Shown: positions 44,919 through 54,335, counted from the first letter of the stretch. The stretch is 56,669 nucleotides of DNA from Marinomonas lutimaris (GCF_019426345.1 NZ_JAHLLW010000015.1:36079-92747), one strand, 5' to 3'. A program made the numbers and translations. The notes: a model not told the origin generated them from the letters alone.

Positions 44919-46427
44919 TTACACCCCAAGTCGAATCATGCGATAGCTCATAGGAGCAATGCTTGCCGTTAGTTTTTGCTGCGTAACAGATGCGCCTTGA
45001 CCATCTTTTGGTGCTACTTGCTCTGCATCTGGGCCATTTTTTGCGTCAAGTGCATGACCTGACATGACTTTATCCATAATTACTTTCTGGTGTGTGAAGC
45101 CTTGTAGAGACAGATCTAATTCAATGCTTTCATCTGGGTGGCGGTTGACGATGAAGAAGGTCAATCCGCCATCGTTATCGGATTCCACGGCAGAAATATC
45201 CAGATAGGAAACATCACTGGCGAACTCTGTATCGTAGCCTTGGCATTGCACCGCAAGGTTGAGTGCTGTGCCACGACCGTATTGGGACGCATACAAATAT
45301 GGATAGTAAGTCGACTGACGCCACGCTGGTCCATCTTTGACTGTCATAATCGGCGCGATAACGTTGACCAATTGCGCCAAACAGCCAATTTTGACCACAT
45401 CACTGTGGCGAATAAAGGTGTTCAGAATACAGCCAACTTGTAGTGTATCGGTAAAGTCGTAAATGTCTTCTAACAAAGCTGGAGCATGTGGCCAGCCGTC
45501 ATTGCCACCGAGAATTTTTTTGTCTTGTTCGTTAGAGTGATACCAGACGTTCCATTCATCGAAGGAAATATACACATCGTGTTTGGAGCGTTTTTTGGCT
45601 TTAGTGGCTTTAATGACTGCTGCGATGGTGTCGATATAGTTATCAAGCAAGCTGGCTTTGGCTAAGTAATTGGCGGTGTTTTTTTCGTGATTATCGAAAT
45701 ACATATGCAGTGAAATGTAGTCGACTGTGTCGTAGGTGTAATCTAGTACAGTGCTTTCCCATTCAGGGTAGGTCGGCATTTTAGGGGAAGAAGAGCCACA
45801 AACAACCAGCTCGATGTTTTTGTCGAAAGCGCGCATGGCTTTAGCGGTTTCGAATGCTACTCGACCATATTCAGCGGCGGTTTTTTGTCCGATTTGCCAA
45901 GGTCCATCCATTTCATTACCCAGACACCAAAGTTTAACGTCCCAAGGTTCTTCACGACCGTTTTGCTTGCGAAGGTCAGACCAATATGAGCCGCCAGGGT
46001 GGTTCACATATTCAAGAAAAGCACGTGCTTCGTCTAAGCCGCGTGAGCCAAGATTCACCGCTAGCATCATTTCTGTACCGGCTTGTTCTGCCCATTCTGC
46101 AAATTCGTGAATACCTATTTCGTTGCTTTCTGAAGTATGCCAAGCAAGGTCTAGGCGAGTCGGGCGGTCTTCTTTTGGCCCTATGCCATCTTCCCAGTTG
46201 TAAGCAGAAACGAAGTTACCACCAGGGTAGCGAGTAACTGGTACGTCTATATCTTTAATCAGTTCGATCACATCTTGGCGAAAGCCGTGTTCGTCTGCGG
46301 TTGCATGACCTGGTTCGTAGATGCCGCTATAAACAGCACGTCCTAAATGCTCGATGAAAGAGCCGTAAAGGCGAGGGTCTATTTTGGCAATCACATAATC
46401 TTTATGTGCGGTCACATTGGCGCGCAT
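44919..46427 (-). CDS. GH51 alpha-L-arabinofuranosidase
   Basis: This 502-residue intracellular enzyme has the GH51 pattern RYPGGNFVSAYNWEDGIGP, then CLGNEMDGPW with the acid/base Glu at 172, and ISFDEWNVWY with the nucleophile Glu at 291. It releases arabinose from arabino-oligosaccharides that arrive through the downstream ABC importer. No signal peptide is present, so hydrolysis takes place in the cytosol. It starts the operon. A palindrome 94 bases upstream (46521-46535) is a likely regulator site. Confidence 0.93.
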   Translation of the reverse strand: MRANVTAHKDYVIAKIDPRLYGSFIEHLGRAVYSGIYEPGHATADEHGFRQDVIELIKDIDVPVTRYPGGNFVSAYNWEDGIGPKEDRPTRLDLAWHTSESNEIGIHEFAEWAEQAGTEMMLAVNLGSRGLDEARAFLEYVNHPGGSYWSDLRKQNGREEPWDVKLWCLGNEMDGPWQIGQKTAAEYGRVAFETAKAMRAFDKNIELVVCGSSSPKMPTYPEWESTVLDYTYDTVDYISLHMYFDNHEKNTANYLAKASLLDNYIDTIAAVIKATKAKKRSKHDVYISFDEWNVWYHSNEQDKKILGGNDGWPHAPALLEDIYDFTDTLQVGCILNTFIRHSDVVKIGCLAQLVNVIAPIMTVKDGPAWRQSTYYPYLYASQYGRGTALNLAVQCQGYDTEFASDVSYLDISAVESDNDGGLTFFIVNRHPDESIELDLSLQGFTHQKVIMDKVMSGHALDAKNGPDAEQVAPKDGQGASVTQQKLTASIAPMSYRMIRLGV

Positions 46428-46520
46428 GGAAGTCTCCTTTCTTATTTTTGTATTTTTTAAGAATTTATTAAGTATCTGTATTTATGTTTCTTATCTGATT
46501 AGTGGATATTAAAAGCATAT

Positions 46521-46535
46521 TTGACCTGAGGTCAA
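46521..46535. promoter_or_regulatory. Candidate operator, TTGACCT-G-AGGTCAA
   Basis: Perfect 15-base inverted repeat in the promoter of the GH51 operon. The core ACCTGAGGT recurs at 47708-47716, in front of the ArsR-type regulator gene, which suggests shared control by that regulator. Confidence 0.55.
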
Positions 46536-46716
46536 TCAATAAGACGTATATTTTTTGTGCAGATAAATACCAAAATTGGTATGGGTGAGTGAGATTTGTA
46601 ACGAAAAAAGAAAGAGGTAAGTGTTTTGGTTTTTTTAAAGTATTGAAACTTATAGGGTTTATAAATTTTATTTGTTAAGGCAGGCTTGCTGACATCTGCA
46701 TCAGAAAATAAGATGT

Positions 46717-47637
46717 TTAAGATTGAAGGCGTAAAATAATGTCTTGGTCGTAATTACCAAATTGCTTGCCAAAAATATTGATGCCGCCAGGGTGTTCAGC
46801 ATCATCGGGAACAGAGATTCGTACCCGAATCGATCTATGCTCTTCAAGCGCGAGATCTTTCAAAGAGATATCAGAAACCCGTACACCATCGACGTATGTA
46901 CCGTCATTAGTGACACGAAAGCTTTTTAAATGGCCATACTGACTGCCTGCAAGCTTCCACCAATCGGGTGTGTATTTGCCTTGGTGATCGCCATAATCTC
47001 CAGGAGCTGTCCAGATCGCTGCAGTCTTGCCATTGATTGATATATGGATATCAGAAGGCCAGTTTTCGGACGTGCCAGGTACTTCGGATGAAAGCTCCAT
47101 GACCAGCTCTAGCTCTTTCACTGTCTGGCCTGCAATGCGGGCGTTGTTGGGGAATTGATATTCCACATAGCCCTTGGTGAACCACAACAAACTGGCGCGC
47201 ATGCGGTCAGGAGAAAGGTAAGTGTCTGGGCTGTCTAGGAAGCCAACAATGCCGGACTCAGAACACAAACCACAAGGGGCCATGACATCAAATTCAGAAT
47301 ATAAGCCCACAGGCATAGCCACTTCGATGACATTGTTTTTGTTCTGTTTGGTGTTGCTGAAAGACAAGACAATTTCTTCGTGGGTTGCACGACAAATTTT
47401 CTGGCTGCCTTTGCGGCCTTTTTGGCTTTCGGTGGTTATTAAACCGGCACTTTCGAGGGAGTTGATATGACTGGAAGTCGATGATTGAGGTAATTCGAGA
47501 AGGTCTGAAATGTCGTTAACATTCATTGGTCCTTTTTCATGTAACAAGGACAATATTGCCAATCGAGCGGGCGCAGCTAGGCTTTTCAGAACATCGGCGC
47601 CATCCTCAGGTGTCAGCAATAAGAATTTTTTACTCAT
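46717..47637 (-). CDS. ArsR-type regulator with large C-terminal domain
   Basis: The ATG at 47637 with GGAG 6 bases upstream gives 306 residues. Residues about 10-90 form a winged-helix ArsR domain (LKSLAAPARLAILSLLHEKGPMNVNDISDLLELPQSSTSSHINSLESAGLI). The other 210 residues are a beta-rich domain with CGLC near 125-135 and SDIHISINGKTAAIWTAPGDYGDHQG, looking like a ligand or sugar-binding module and far larger than in metal-sensing ArsR proteins. It probably controls the arabinoside operon downstream. The ligand is unknown. Confidence 0.75.
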   Translation of the reverse strand: MSKKFLLLTPEDGADVLKSLAAPARLAILSLLHEKGPMNVNDISDLLELPQSSTSSHINSLESAGLITTESQKGRKGSQKICRATHEEIVLSFSNTKQNKNNVIEVAMPVGLYSEFDVMAPCGLCSESGIVGFLDSPDTYLSPDRMRASLLWFTKGYVEYQFPNNARIAGQTVKELELVMELSSEVPGTSENWPSDIHISINGKTAAIWTAPGDYGDHQGKYTPDWWKLAGSQYGHLKSFRVTNDGTYVDGVRVSDISLKDLALEEHRSIRVRISVPDDAEHPGGINIFGKQFGNYDQDIILRLQS

Positions 47638-47700
47638 CGTCATCTCCAGTTGAAGATGTCTTTATATCGAGTTTTTTGATTCTTATCAAGTTTTAATTGG

Positions 47701-47731
47701 CTTTCTCACCTGAGGTTAAATGGTGAGAAAG
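47701..47731. promoter_or_regulatory. Hairpin containing a second ACCTGAGGT site
   Basis: CTTTCTCACC (47701-47710) and GGTGAGAAAG (47722-47731) form a 10-bp perfect stem. It lies after the TRAP operon end and in front of the ArsR-type gene. ACCTGAGGT (47708-47716) overlaps its left arm. It may act as both a transcript end for the TRAP operon and an autoregulation site. Confidence 0.45.
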
Positions 47732-47764
47732 CCATGACTATTATGCTTAAGCTTTAAATTCCGC

Positions 47765-49045
47765 TTAATGATATAAGGCGTTAAACGGCACCATAACCAA
47801 TGACGGAAATAAAATTAAAGCAATGAGCAAAGCGAGTTGAGCTAACAAGAAAGGCGCTATGCCTTTGGTAACTGCGCCCATGCTGGTATTGCCGACACTG
47901 GATATGGCGGCCAAAACCGTACCTACTGGCGGTGTTAGCAAGCCAATGCTGAGGTTAAGCACAAAGACAATGCCAAAATAGACAGGATCAATACCCGCTG
48001 CTGTAATGACGGGCATGAGAACCGGTGTCAAAATTAAGATAACCGGAGCAAGATCCATCGCCATACCGATGATTAATACCAAGATGTTGATAATGATCAT
48101 TAGGGTGGTTGGATCGTCTTTCCAGCGTTGTAATAATTCGGACACGGCACCAGGAATATCGGCCATGGTAATCATCCAAGCAGCAATAGAGGAAGCCGCC
48201 ACCAAGAACATAATAATACTGGTTAGGGTCGCGCAATTTACTAACACGCCATATAAACGCTTAGGTGTGAGTTCGCGATAGACAAATGTTCCGACAAACA
48301 GTGCGTAAAACGCTGCGACAGCACCAGCCTCCGTCGGGGTAAACACACCAAAGCGCAAACCGACAACAATAATGACTGGTAGGATGAGCGCCCATAGCGC
48401 ATTTTTTAGAGCATGTAGACGCTCGCTAAGACTGGCCTTTTCTAGTAATTCGATATCTTCTTTGCGAGTTACGTACCACCACACAAAAATGAGTAATACA
48501 CCCATCATGAGCCCTGGTGCTAAGCCTGCAATAAACAGTTGTGAGATAGAAACGCCACTGGTGACACCAAATAAAATCAGCGGAATACTCGGCGGTAAAA
48601 TTGGGGCGATGATGCCGCTAGAAGCAATAAGACCACAAGAGCGATTATGGTCATAACCCGCTTTCACCATAAGTGGAATCAAAATGGCACCAAGCGCTAC
48701 GGTATCAGCCACTGCAGAGCCAGATAAAGACGCAAAGAGTATTGCTGCCACAATGGTGACATAACCCATGCCGCCTTTTTTATGGCCAAGCATAGTCATG
48801 CCTAAATCAATAATTCGGCGGGTAATCCCCCCAGCATTCATTAATTCACCGGCGAGTATGAAGAATGGAATTGCCATCAAAGAAAAATTATTACTGCCAC
48901 TGACTAGGTTTTCTGCAATTAACTGACTGTTAAACATATCCATGTAAAACATCAGCGCCATACCTGTCATGATAAGCGCGAAGGCGATAGGCATACCGAT
49001 AACAATGGCGCCAAACAATGCGCCAGCAAAAATGACCAGCTCCAT
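47765..49045 (-). CDS. TRAP transporter large permease (DctM)
   Basis: This 426-residue protein has about 12 membrane helices with typical DctM segments: MPIAFALIMTGMALMFYMD, FSLMAIPFFILAGELMNAGGITRRII, GSAVADTVALGAILIPLMVKAGYD, SSGIIAPILPPSIPLILFGVTSG and NLSIGLLTPPVGTVL. It drives uptake with a sodium or proton gradient. It overlaps the small permease gene by one base (TAATG). Confidence 0.92.
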   Translation of the reverse strand: MELVIFAGALFGAIVIGMPIAFALIMTGMALMFYMDMFNSQLIAENLVSGSNNFSLMAIPFFILAGELMNAGGITRRIIDLGMTMLGHKKGGMGYVTIVAAILFASLSGSAVADTVALGAILIPLMVKAGYDHNRSCGLIASSGIIAPILPPSIPLILFGVTSGVSISQLFIAGLAPGLMMGVLLIFVWWYVTRKEDIELLEKASLSERLHALKNALWALILPVIIVVGLRFGVFTPTEAGAVAAFYALFVGTFVYRELTPKRLYGVLVNCATLTSIIMFLVAASSIAAWMITMADIPGAVSELLQRWKDDPTTLMIIINILVLIIGMAMDLAPVILILTPVLMPVITAAGIDPVYFGIVFVLNLSIGLLTPPVGTVLAAISSVGNTSMGAVTKGIAPFLLAQLALLIALILFPSLVMVPFNALYH

Positions 49046-49566
49046 TATGCTTCTCCTTCTTGATGGTTTTTGTTTTTGTCGAGAGCGTCTTGTTGCTGTT
49101 CGTTTTCAAATAAGCGCCTAATGCCAAATAGAATAAACAAGCACATGCAAGCCCCCATAATCATTGCGCCTGCATAGAGTAACCATAAGGGCATATTTGT
49201 GGCGGGGCCGAGAGTATTCATATTAATCTTAGCTAATTGCCAGCTACCATCGATGAGTAACCAGAGTGCGTACAGCATTAAGGAAGCTGAAATAAGTTGC
49301 AATGTGACTCTTAGCCATTTGAATGGCATAAGCTTAATAAATATATCGACATTCAAGTGTTGATTGAATTTCATGGCTCGAGTAGTACCAAGAAAGATCA
49401 TAAATACAAACAAGTAACGTGACATTTCTTCCGACCATGTGATACCAGAATCGAATAAATAGCGCAAAATGACATTCGAGAAAACAAGGCAAGACATAGC
49501 GGCCAGACAACTCGCCATGCCGATTCCTAGTAGTAAGTCTACAGAGCGAGATAGCTTTTTCATCAT
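49045..49566 (-). CDS. TRAP transporter small permease (DctQ)
   Basis: This 173-residue protein has four membrane helices and the DctQ marker FSNVILRYLFDSGITWSEEMSRYLFVFMIFLG. It joins DctM to form the membrane unit. It starts at a double ATG and is preceded by a terminator-like hairpin after the binding-protein gene. Confidence 0.9.
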   Translation of the reverse strand: MMKKLSRSVDLLLGIGMASCLAAMSCLVFSNVILRYLFDSGITWSEEMSRYLFVFMIFLGTTRAMKFNQHLNVDIFIKLMPFKWLRVTLQLISASLMLYALWLLIDGSWQLAKINMNTLGPATNMPLWLLYAGAMIMGACMCLFILFGIRRLFENEQQQDALDKNKNHQEGEA

Positions 49567-49610
49567 GGGGATGCTCTTAATGGGTCAAATAGTATTCAAG
49601 GTTTAATAGG

Positions 49611-49645
49611 AAAAAGGGCATCTATACGTATTAGATAGACACCCT
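49611..49645 (-). terminator. Attenuator-type terminator after dctP
   Basis: On the minus strand AGGGTGTCTAT (49645-49635) pairs with ATAGATGCCCT (49625-49615, two G-T pairs) and is followed by a T-run. It lies between the binding-protein gene and dctQ, so it would give excess binding protein over permease. Confidence 0.75.
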
Positions 49646-49653
49646 TATCAAAC

Positions 49654-50649
49654 TTACTTTTCGCCTAGTGCAATGATTTCTTGAACAATATCGCGAGCAC
49701 CTGGATGAGATTTGTAGAAGTTTTCATAAGCAGATTGTTCTGCTTTTATTAGCGCATCGTGGAAAGCCTGATCTGGAACTGTGATTTTCACACCATCTTG
49801 CTCAAGTTTTGCTTTGTTTTGTGCTTCTTGCTTGATCAACAAACTCCACTCTTGCTTTGCTGCATTTTGGGCTGCAGTAGACACAGCTTGCTGCTGCTCC
49901 TTAGTTAAAGCGTTCCAAATGTTGTTGTTCATTAAGTACAAGTTTGGCGTGAAAACGTGATTCGTTTCTGTGATGTATTTCACAATTTCATACCACTTAG
50001 ACGCGACAATATTTGGGTATGGGTTTTCTACACCATCCACAACACCTTGCTCTAGTGCGCTAAACACTTCTGAAATAGGTAAAGGCGTGATATTCGCGCC
50101 TAAATTTTTACCGATTTCAAGCATGCTGGTAATGCCAGGGAAGCGTAAACGAAGTCCTTGGAAATCACTCATAGAAGAGATTTCTCGGTTACTGGCAACG
50201 ACTCGGAATCCTTGAACGCCGTAAGCAAGAAAGTGCAGTCCGGTATTGGAGTCCATCTCATTAACCAGTTTTTGACCGATATCGCTATTTAATGCGTTTT
50301 GAGCGTGCTCGTAATTTTTGAATAAGAAAGGCAGTTGGATGATGCCAACATTGGGAACCTCTTTATCCATAATTGTGCCAAGGATAGCCATGCTGACTGT
50401 GCCACCTCGAACGGAGTTATAGAGCTTTTCTTCTGCACCTAAAACGCCATTACTAAATACTTTAACTTTTAGCTCGCCATTACTAAGACTTTCGACATCT
50501 TTCTTGAAGGTGTCTTTTAGTGCAATGCTGTTAGGGTGAGTGTCAGGGAAAAAGTTAGCAACCGTAATCATTTTTGCTGCATATGCCGCTGGTGTAACAG
50601 CAAGGGCTGATGTAATTGCAAGGGCGGCAAGGTTTTTTCTTGTGAACAT
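49654..50649 (-). CDS. TRAP transporter binding protein (DctP)
   Basis: This 331-residue protein has a signal peptide (residues 1-24, ending AYA). It carries the DctP fold motifs FPDTHPNSIALKDTFKKDVESLSNGELKVKVFSNGVLGAEEKLYNSVRGGTVSMAILG and GLRLRFPGITSMLEIGKNLGANITPLPISEVFSALEQGVVDGVENPYPNIVASKWYEI with the substrate Arg. The substrate is probably a carboxylate, perhaps a sugar acid given the adjoining enolase-superfamily dehydratase. Confidence 0.92.
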   Translation of the reverse strand: MFTRKNLAALAITSALAVTPAAYAAKMITVANFFPDTHPNSIALKDTFKKDVESLSNGELKVKVFSNGVLGAEEKLYNSVRGGTVSMAILGTIMDKEVPNVGIIQLPFLFKNYEHAQNALNSDIGQKLVNEMDSNTGLHFLAYGVQGFRVVASNREISSMSDFQGLRLRFPGITSMLEIGKNLGANITPLPISEVFSALEQGVVDGVENPYPNIVASKWYEIVKYITETNHVFTPNLYLMNNNIWNALTKEQQQAVSTAAQNAAKQEWSLLIKQEAQNKAKLEQDGVKITVPDQAFHDALIKAEQSAYENFYKSHPGARDIVQEIIALGEK

Positions 50650-50709
50650 AGTCTTCTCCTAAATACGCTTTAAGCGTAGTTTGTTTTTATTGTGCTAAGA
50701 AAGATTGTG

Positions 50710-51843
50710 CTATTTATCGTTAATTAAGCTGCATGCTATGGTGTATTTCTCTAAGATTTCTGGCTTTGGTGAGAAGCCTAATCCAAGAGTGTTTCCAAGA
50801 TCGTATGTCGCAGGGCATTCATTAAGTGGATGAAGGTAATCACCCAATTCAATAAAAGGTATTTCCAATGATGTTTCGGGCATGTTTGCCGCGATGAAAT
50901 GGGCGGTTGCTATCATGCCTGCACCATAGTAGAAACAGTGAGGGACGACTTTGACGTTGTGGTGTTTGGCACGTTTGCAAACATCATACATGCCAGTAAT
51001 ACCACCTATTTTGCTCACGCTAGGCTGAGCAATATCAATGGCTCCTGCTTTAAATAACTGTTCAAACCCTTCTGGGCCAGAAGCGTTTTCACCCGCTGAG
51101 ATAGGCACGCCAATGCTTCTAATGGTTGCAAGTTGAGCTGCATCTTCTGGCGGCCAAACAGGTTCTTCTACCCAACCTAAGTTAAGCGGTTTTAACTCAG
51201 TGACGTTGTCTGTTGCTTCCGTAAGATTCCAAGGGCAATTAACATCAACCATGAGCTCTACGTCGTCAGGCAATGCATCGCGTGCAGCAGCAATAGCCGC
51301 ATAGGTTGTTTCGTGTAGTTTGATTTTTTTGAAGCCAGCATTGGCAGTTCGTAAGACGTTTTTACGGACTTTATCTGGTTCATTGCCATAACTTACCAGG
51401 CTAGCGTAAAGGTTGATTTTGCCGCTTTTGCCACCGAGAAATTTGTACAGGGGTTGCTTGGCATGCTGTGCTTTAAGATCCCAAATGGCAATATCGATTG
51501 CTGATAAGGCATAGAGCATAGGACCTGAGCTACCAAAGCTATGCAATGCACGCTTGGCTGCGTAGAGGTGTTGTTCGTAATTTGCGATGTTTTTGCCAAC
51601 AAACATAGGTGCAACAAGGTGTTCTAAAGCCGCATAAGTCACGACGTTTGAGGCGTGTCCGAATGCTTCGCCCCAGCCAGTTAGACCCGTATCGGTTTCT
51701 ATTTCAACAAGAAGTGATTCCATCTTGTCTATATTAGGAGAGGCGCCGTTGAATTTATCTTCCTCTTTTACGGGGGCTATGTCTCGTATGCCAGCCGTAA
51801 ATGGAATAGCAATGCGCCTGATTGTTATTTTTGTAATTTTCAT
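50710..51843 (-). CDS. Enolase-superfamily sugar-acid dehydratase type
   Basis: This 377-residue protein is of the mandelate racemase/muconate lactonising group. GFKKIKLHE holds the KxK base, and metal ligands lie in MVDVNCPW (Asp), WVEEPVWPPED (Glu) and ISAGENASG (Glu). VVPHCFYYG carries a conserved His of the family. Such proteins act as sugar-acid dehydratases or racemases. The substrate cannot be read from sequence. It is the first gene of the TRAP operon and is divergent from a FadR-type regulator, consistent with degradation of the imported acid. Confidence 0.85.
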   Translation of the reverse strand: MKITKITIRRIAIPFTAGIRDIAPVKEEDKFNGASPNIDKMESLLVEIETDTGLTGWGEAFGHASNVVTYAALEHLVAPMFVGKNIANYEQHLYAAKRALHSFGSSGPMLYALSAIDIAIWDLKAQHAKQPLYKFLGGKSGKINLYASLVSYGNEPDKVRKNVLRTANAGFKKIKLHETTYAAIAAARDALPDDVELMVDVNCPWNLTEATDNVTELKPLNLGWVEEPVWPPEDAAQLATIRSIGVPISAGENASGPEGFEQLFKAGAIDIAQPSVSKIGGITGMYDVCKRAKHHNVKVVPHCFYYGAGMIATAHFIAANMPETSLEIPFIELGDYLHPLNECPATYDLGNTLGLGFSPKPEILEKYTIACSLINDK

Positions 51844-52093
51844 GGCTAAGAAAATCTCTTGTAATCAGCAGTAATAAATTGATGTAGTACATCATACAAC
51901 TAACTTGTTTTCGGTCAAGAGGTATGATGACTATTTTTTATATGGTGTTTAATATCACTTTTTCGAGCCATTATCACGTTTAACTCATGTGTTTTTGAAG
52001 TTGGTTAGTAGTTAATGTCTTGTTTTTTTTAGTTTTCCGTATTTCTTTTATATGTTGTATGATGACTTTTTTGGTTGTTAGGAATAACTGAAA
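51844..52093. promoter_or_regulatory. Divergent promoter with GTTGTATGATG sites
   Basis: The 11-mer GTTGTATGATG occurs on the minus strand at 51890-51900 and on the plus strand at 52054-52064. GTATGATGAC also occurs at 51922-51931 and 52057-52066. The repeated placement between the enolase-superfamily gene and the GntR gene suggests operators for that regulator. Confidence 0.5.
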
Positions 52094-52810
52094 GTGAAAG
52101 AAGATGTATTACTGACTACTATTTCTGCTGATGAGCCCCGTCCAGAACAAAAGCCACAACGGAATTTGGCGCAAAAACTGGTTCAAGAAATACTAAATAA
52201 AATAGAAATTAAAGTATTAAACCCTGGTGATAAGTTGCCTAAAGAAGCGGACATCATGCAAGAGCATGGAGTTAGTCGTACGGTTGTGCGAGAAGCACTA
52301 CAGCGACTTCAAGCATCAGGCTATGTAGAAACCAAGCATGGTATTGGCACCTTTGTTTTAAATAATAAAGGGCAAGGACCAATGGATTTGTCTTTTGATT
52401 ATGTGAACGATGCGGTAGAGATTTTGGAACTGCGCATTGGTTTGGAAGTGGAAATTGCGGGTTTGGCTGCCATGCGGCGTACTGAAGAGCAGCTAGTGGA
52501 AATACGCAAAGCACTGGATGAACTGCGAGCTATAGACCGAAATGGTCATGTATCGGATGCTGGTTTGGCGGATTTTAATTTCCATTTATTAATCGCCAAA
52601 TCGGCAGGTAATCATTACTTTGTCGATATCATGCAGCACATGGAAAACAGCCTTGTTCCGCGTAAGCGTATTGATGTCGCCCATGTCAACCACGAGCATG
52701 AAGAAGTGTATACTGCAATAGAGCGAGGTGATTCTTACGCTGCGCGTGCTGCTATGCGGTTACATTTAACTAACAGCAGAGAGCGGTTTTTGAAACTGGC
52801 AAGAAAGTGA
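52094..52810 (+). CDS. FadR/GntR-family regulator (FCD)
   Basis: This 238-residue protein starts at GTG. It has an N-terminal winged helix (LAQKLVQEILNKIEIKVLNPGDKLPKEADIMQEHGVSRTVVREALQRLQASGYVETKHGIGTFV, about 26-90) and a C-terminal FCD ligand domain (about 105-230) containing DFNFHLLIAKSAGNHYFVDIMQ and HEEVYTAIERGDSYAARAAMRLHL, with metal-type His residues. These regulators typically repress transport and catabolic genes until a sugar acid binds. The target is probably the divergent TRAP operon. Confidence 0.9.
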   Translation: MKEDVLLTTISADEPRPEQKPQRNLAQKLVQEILNKIEIKVLNPGDKLPKEADIMQEHGVSRTVVREALQRLQASGYVETKHGIGTFVLNNKGQGPMDLSFDYVNDAVEILELRIGLEVEIAGLAAMRRTEEQLVEIRKALDELRAIDRNGHVSDAGLADFNFHLLIAKSAGNHYFVDIMQHMENSLVPRKRIDVAHVNHEHEEVYTAIERGDSYAARAAMRLHLTNSRERFLKLARK

Positions 52811-52832
52811 TTCCCCAGTAGGGCAATCACTT
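52805..52832. terminator. Hairpin between convergent genes
   Basis: AAGTGATTCCCC and GGGCAATCACTT pair with one mismatch over a 4-base loop at the 3' end of the FadR-type gene. It separates this gene from the urate hydroxylase gene. The T-run is short. Confidence 0.55.
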
Positions 52833-52862
52833 CTCTAGTGCTTTCTTGGCGACTTATTGGCA

Positions 52863-54041
52863 TTACGCTAGCGGCCCTCCAATAATAGTAGTACGCAATC
52901 CTGCAATAATGTTTTCGCCTGTTTCGTGTCTTAGCTCATCATACCAAGCTTGGGTTTCTTGCATGTCTTTACCATGGGTAACATCACAGCGTTTGCGAGC
53001 TTTTAGTACTAGATCCTTTACGCGAAAGCGGCGTTCTTCTTCGTACTGCTTCAAAGCGGCTAGCACACCAGAAACCGTTTTGCCTTTCTCTTTGAATTGA
53101 TCCGCGAAACACTGACCAAGAACAACGGCGTCTTCGAGTGCAGAGCAACCGCCTTGGCCAATGTCTGGGGTTGTGCTGTGGGCCGCATCGCCGAGTAGGG
53201 CGATATTGCCTTTTACCAAGGTATCGAATGGTTCGATGTCATGAATTTCGATGCGATTGGTGGTTTCTGGATTAATGGCAGCAATCAGTTTTTGGACAGG
53301 TTCAGCCCAGCCAGCAAAGTAACCCGTTAGATCGGCAACGACTGTACTTCTGTCTTCTGCTAGACCTTTTGGTAATGGCACATCAAAGAAGAAGTAAAAG
53401 CGGCCTCCGGCAATTGGCATAATAGAAACGCGTTTGCCTTGCCCAACAAAGGTTGTCCATTGATCGCCAGGGGCAATGCTTTCATCTATTTCTACTAAGC
53501 CATTCCAGTTCACATAATCAGCGTAGCGACGTTCTGTTTGATAGCCAATGACATCAGCGCGAACGACAGAATGCGTGCCGTCAGCGGCAATCATAAAATC
53601 ACCCACAGCGCTGCTACCATCGCTAAAATACGCAGTTACACCTGTGTCACTTTGCTCGACTTTTTCAATACGCTTGCCAAATTGAACCTTATCACGGCCC
53701 CACCAATCGATCATTTGGCTTTGTAAGTCGGCACGTGATACTGGGCAAGGGCGTTCGCCAACCGCATCAACCAATGGTGAAAGACTAAATTGGGTCATGA
53801 CGCTTCCAGTTAAACCATCGTGGTAAGCCATGTTATGCATTGGTCCGCCCAGTGCGTCCATAATGCTGCCCATACCTAAATGGTTCATGCACTTTACACC
53901 GTTAGACCAAATAGAAAGCGCCGCGCCAACAGGTTTGATTTCTTTCACCGCTTCAAAAATTTCACACTCGATGCCTTGTTGCTTTAACGCAGCCGCTGCA
54001 GACATGCCACCAATACCGCCACCAATAATAAGTGCTTTCAT
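52863..54041 (-). CDS. hpxO: FAD-dependent urate hydroxylase
   Basis: This 392-residue flavoprotein starts with the FAD motif LIIGGGIGGMSAAAALKQQGI. It has GAALSIWSNGVKCMNHLGMG, RADLQ, and the late motif LLGDAAHSTTPDIGQGGCSALEDAVVL of class A monooxygenases. The pattern matches HpxO of Klebsiella. It oxidises urate to 5-hydroxyisourate with NADH and O2, the first step in this cluster. HIU hydrolase and OHCU decarboxylase genes follow, so the whole urate-to-allantoin route is here. Confidence 0.9.
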   Translation of the reverse strand: MKALIIGGGIGGMSAAAALKQQGIECEIFEAVKEIKPVGAALSIWSNGVKCMNHLGMGSIMDALGGPMHNMAYHDGLTGSVMTQFSLSPLVDAVGERPCPVSRADLQSQMIDWWGRDKVQFGKRIEKVEQSDTGVTAYFSDGSSAVGDFMIAADGTHSVVRADVIGYQTERRYADYVNWNGLVEIDESIAPGDQWTTFVGQGKRVSIMPIAGGRFYFFFDVPLPKGLAEDRSTVVADLTGYFAGWAEPVQKLIAAINPETTNRIEIHDIEPFDTLVKGNIALLGDAAHSTTPDIGQGGCSALEDAVVLGQCFADQFKEKGKTVSGVLAALKQYEEERRFRVKDLVLKARKRCDVTHGKDMQETQAWYDELRHETGENIIAGLRTTIIGGPLA

Positions 54042-54203
54042 ATCATTCCCCTTTAATCTTTCGCTTCGTTCTCTTGTTGTCTTAGCGAATTTTTAATGTC
54101 TTGTTAAAGGAGTAAATGGCAATAAATATGCCATGAAACAAATGAGCCTATATTTATTTATGTGAAACCTTTGTTTTAGGGTGGTGCGTAATCAGTTGTG
54201 ATA

Positions 54204-54240
54204 GGTCAGAGAAGAAAAAAGCGTATTTTCTTCTCTGACC
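54204..54240. other. 15-bp perfect hairpin
   Basis: GGTCAGAGAAGAAAA (54204-54218) and TTTTCTTCTCTGACC (54226-54240) pair over a 7-base loop in the gap between the urate hydroxylase and HIU hydrolase genes. No T-run follows on the minus strand, so it may be a stability element or a weak terminator. Confidence 0.5.
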
Positions 54241-54335
54241 GATAGGACAGAAAGTGTTTTATCTTGGTGCGAATTTTGTGGTTTTTGCTTCATTCTGGCT
54301 CATTAAGCCTTGGGCTGAAGCCTAATTACATAAGA

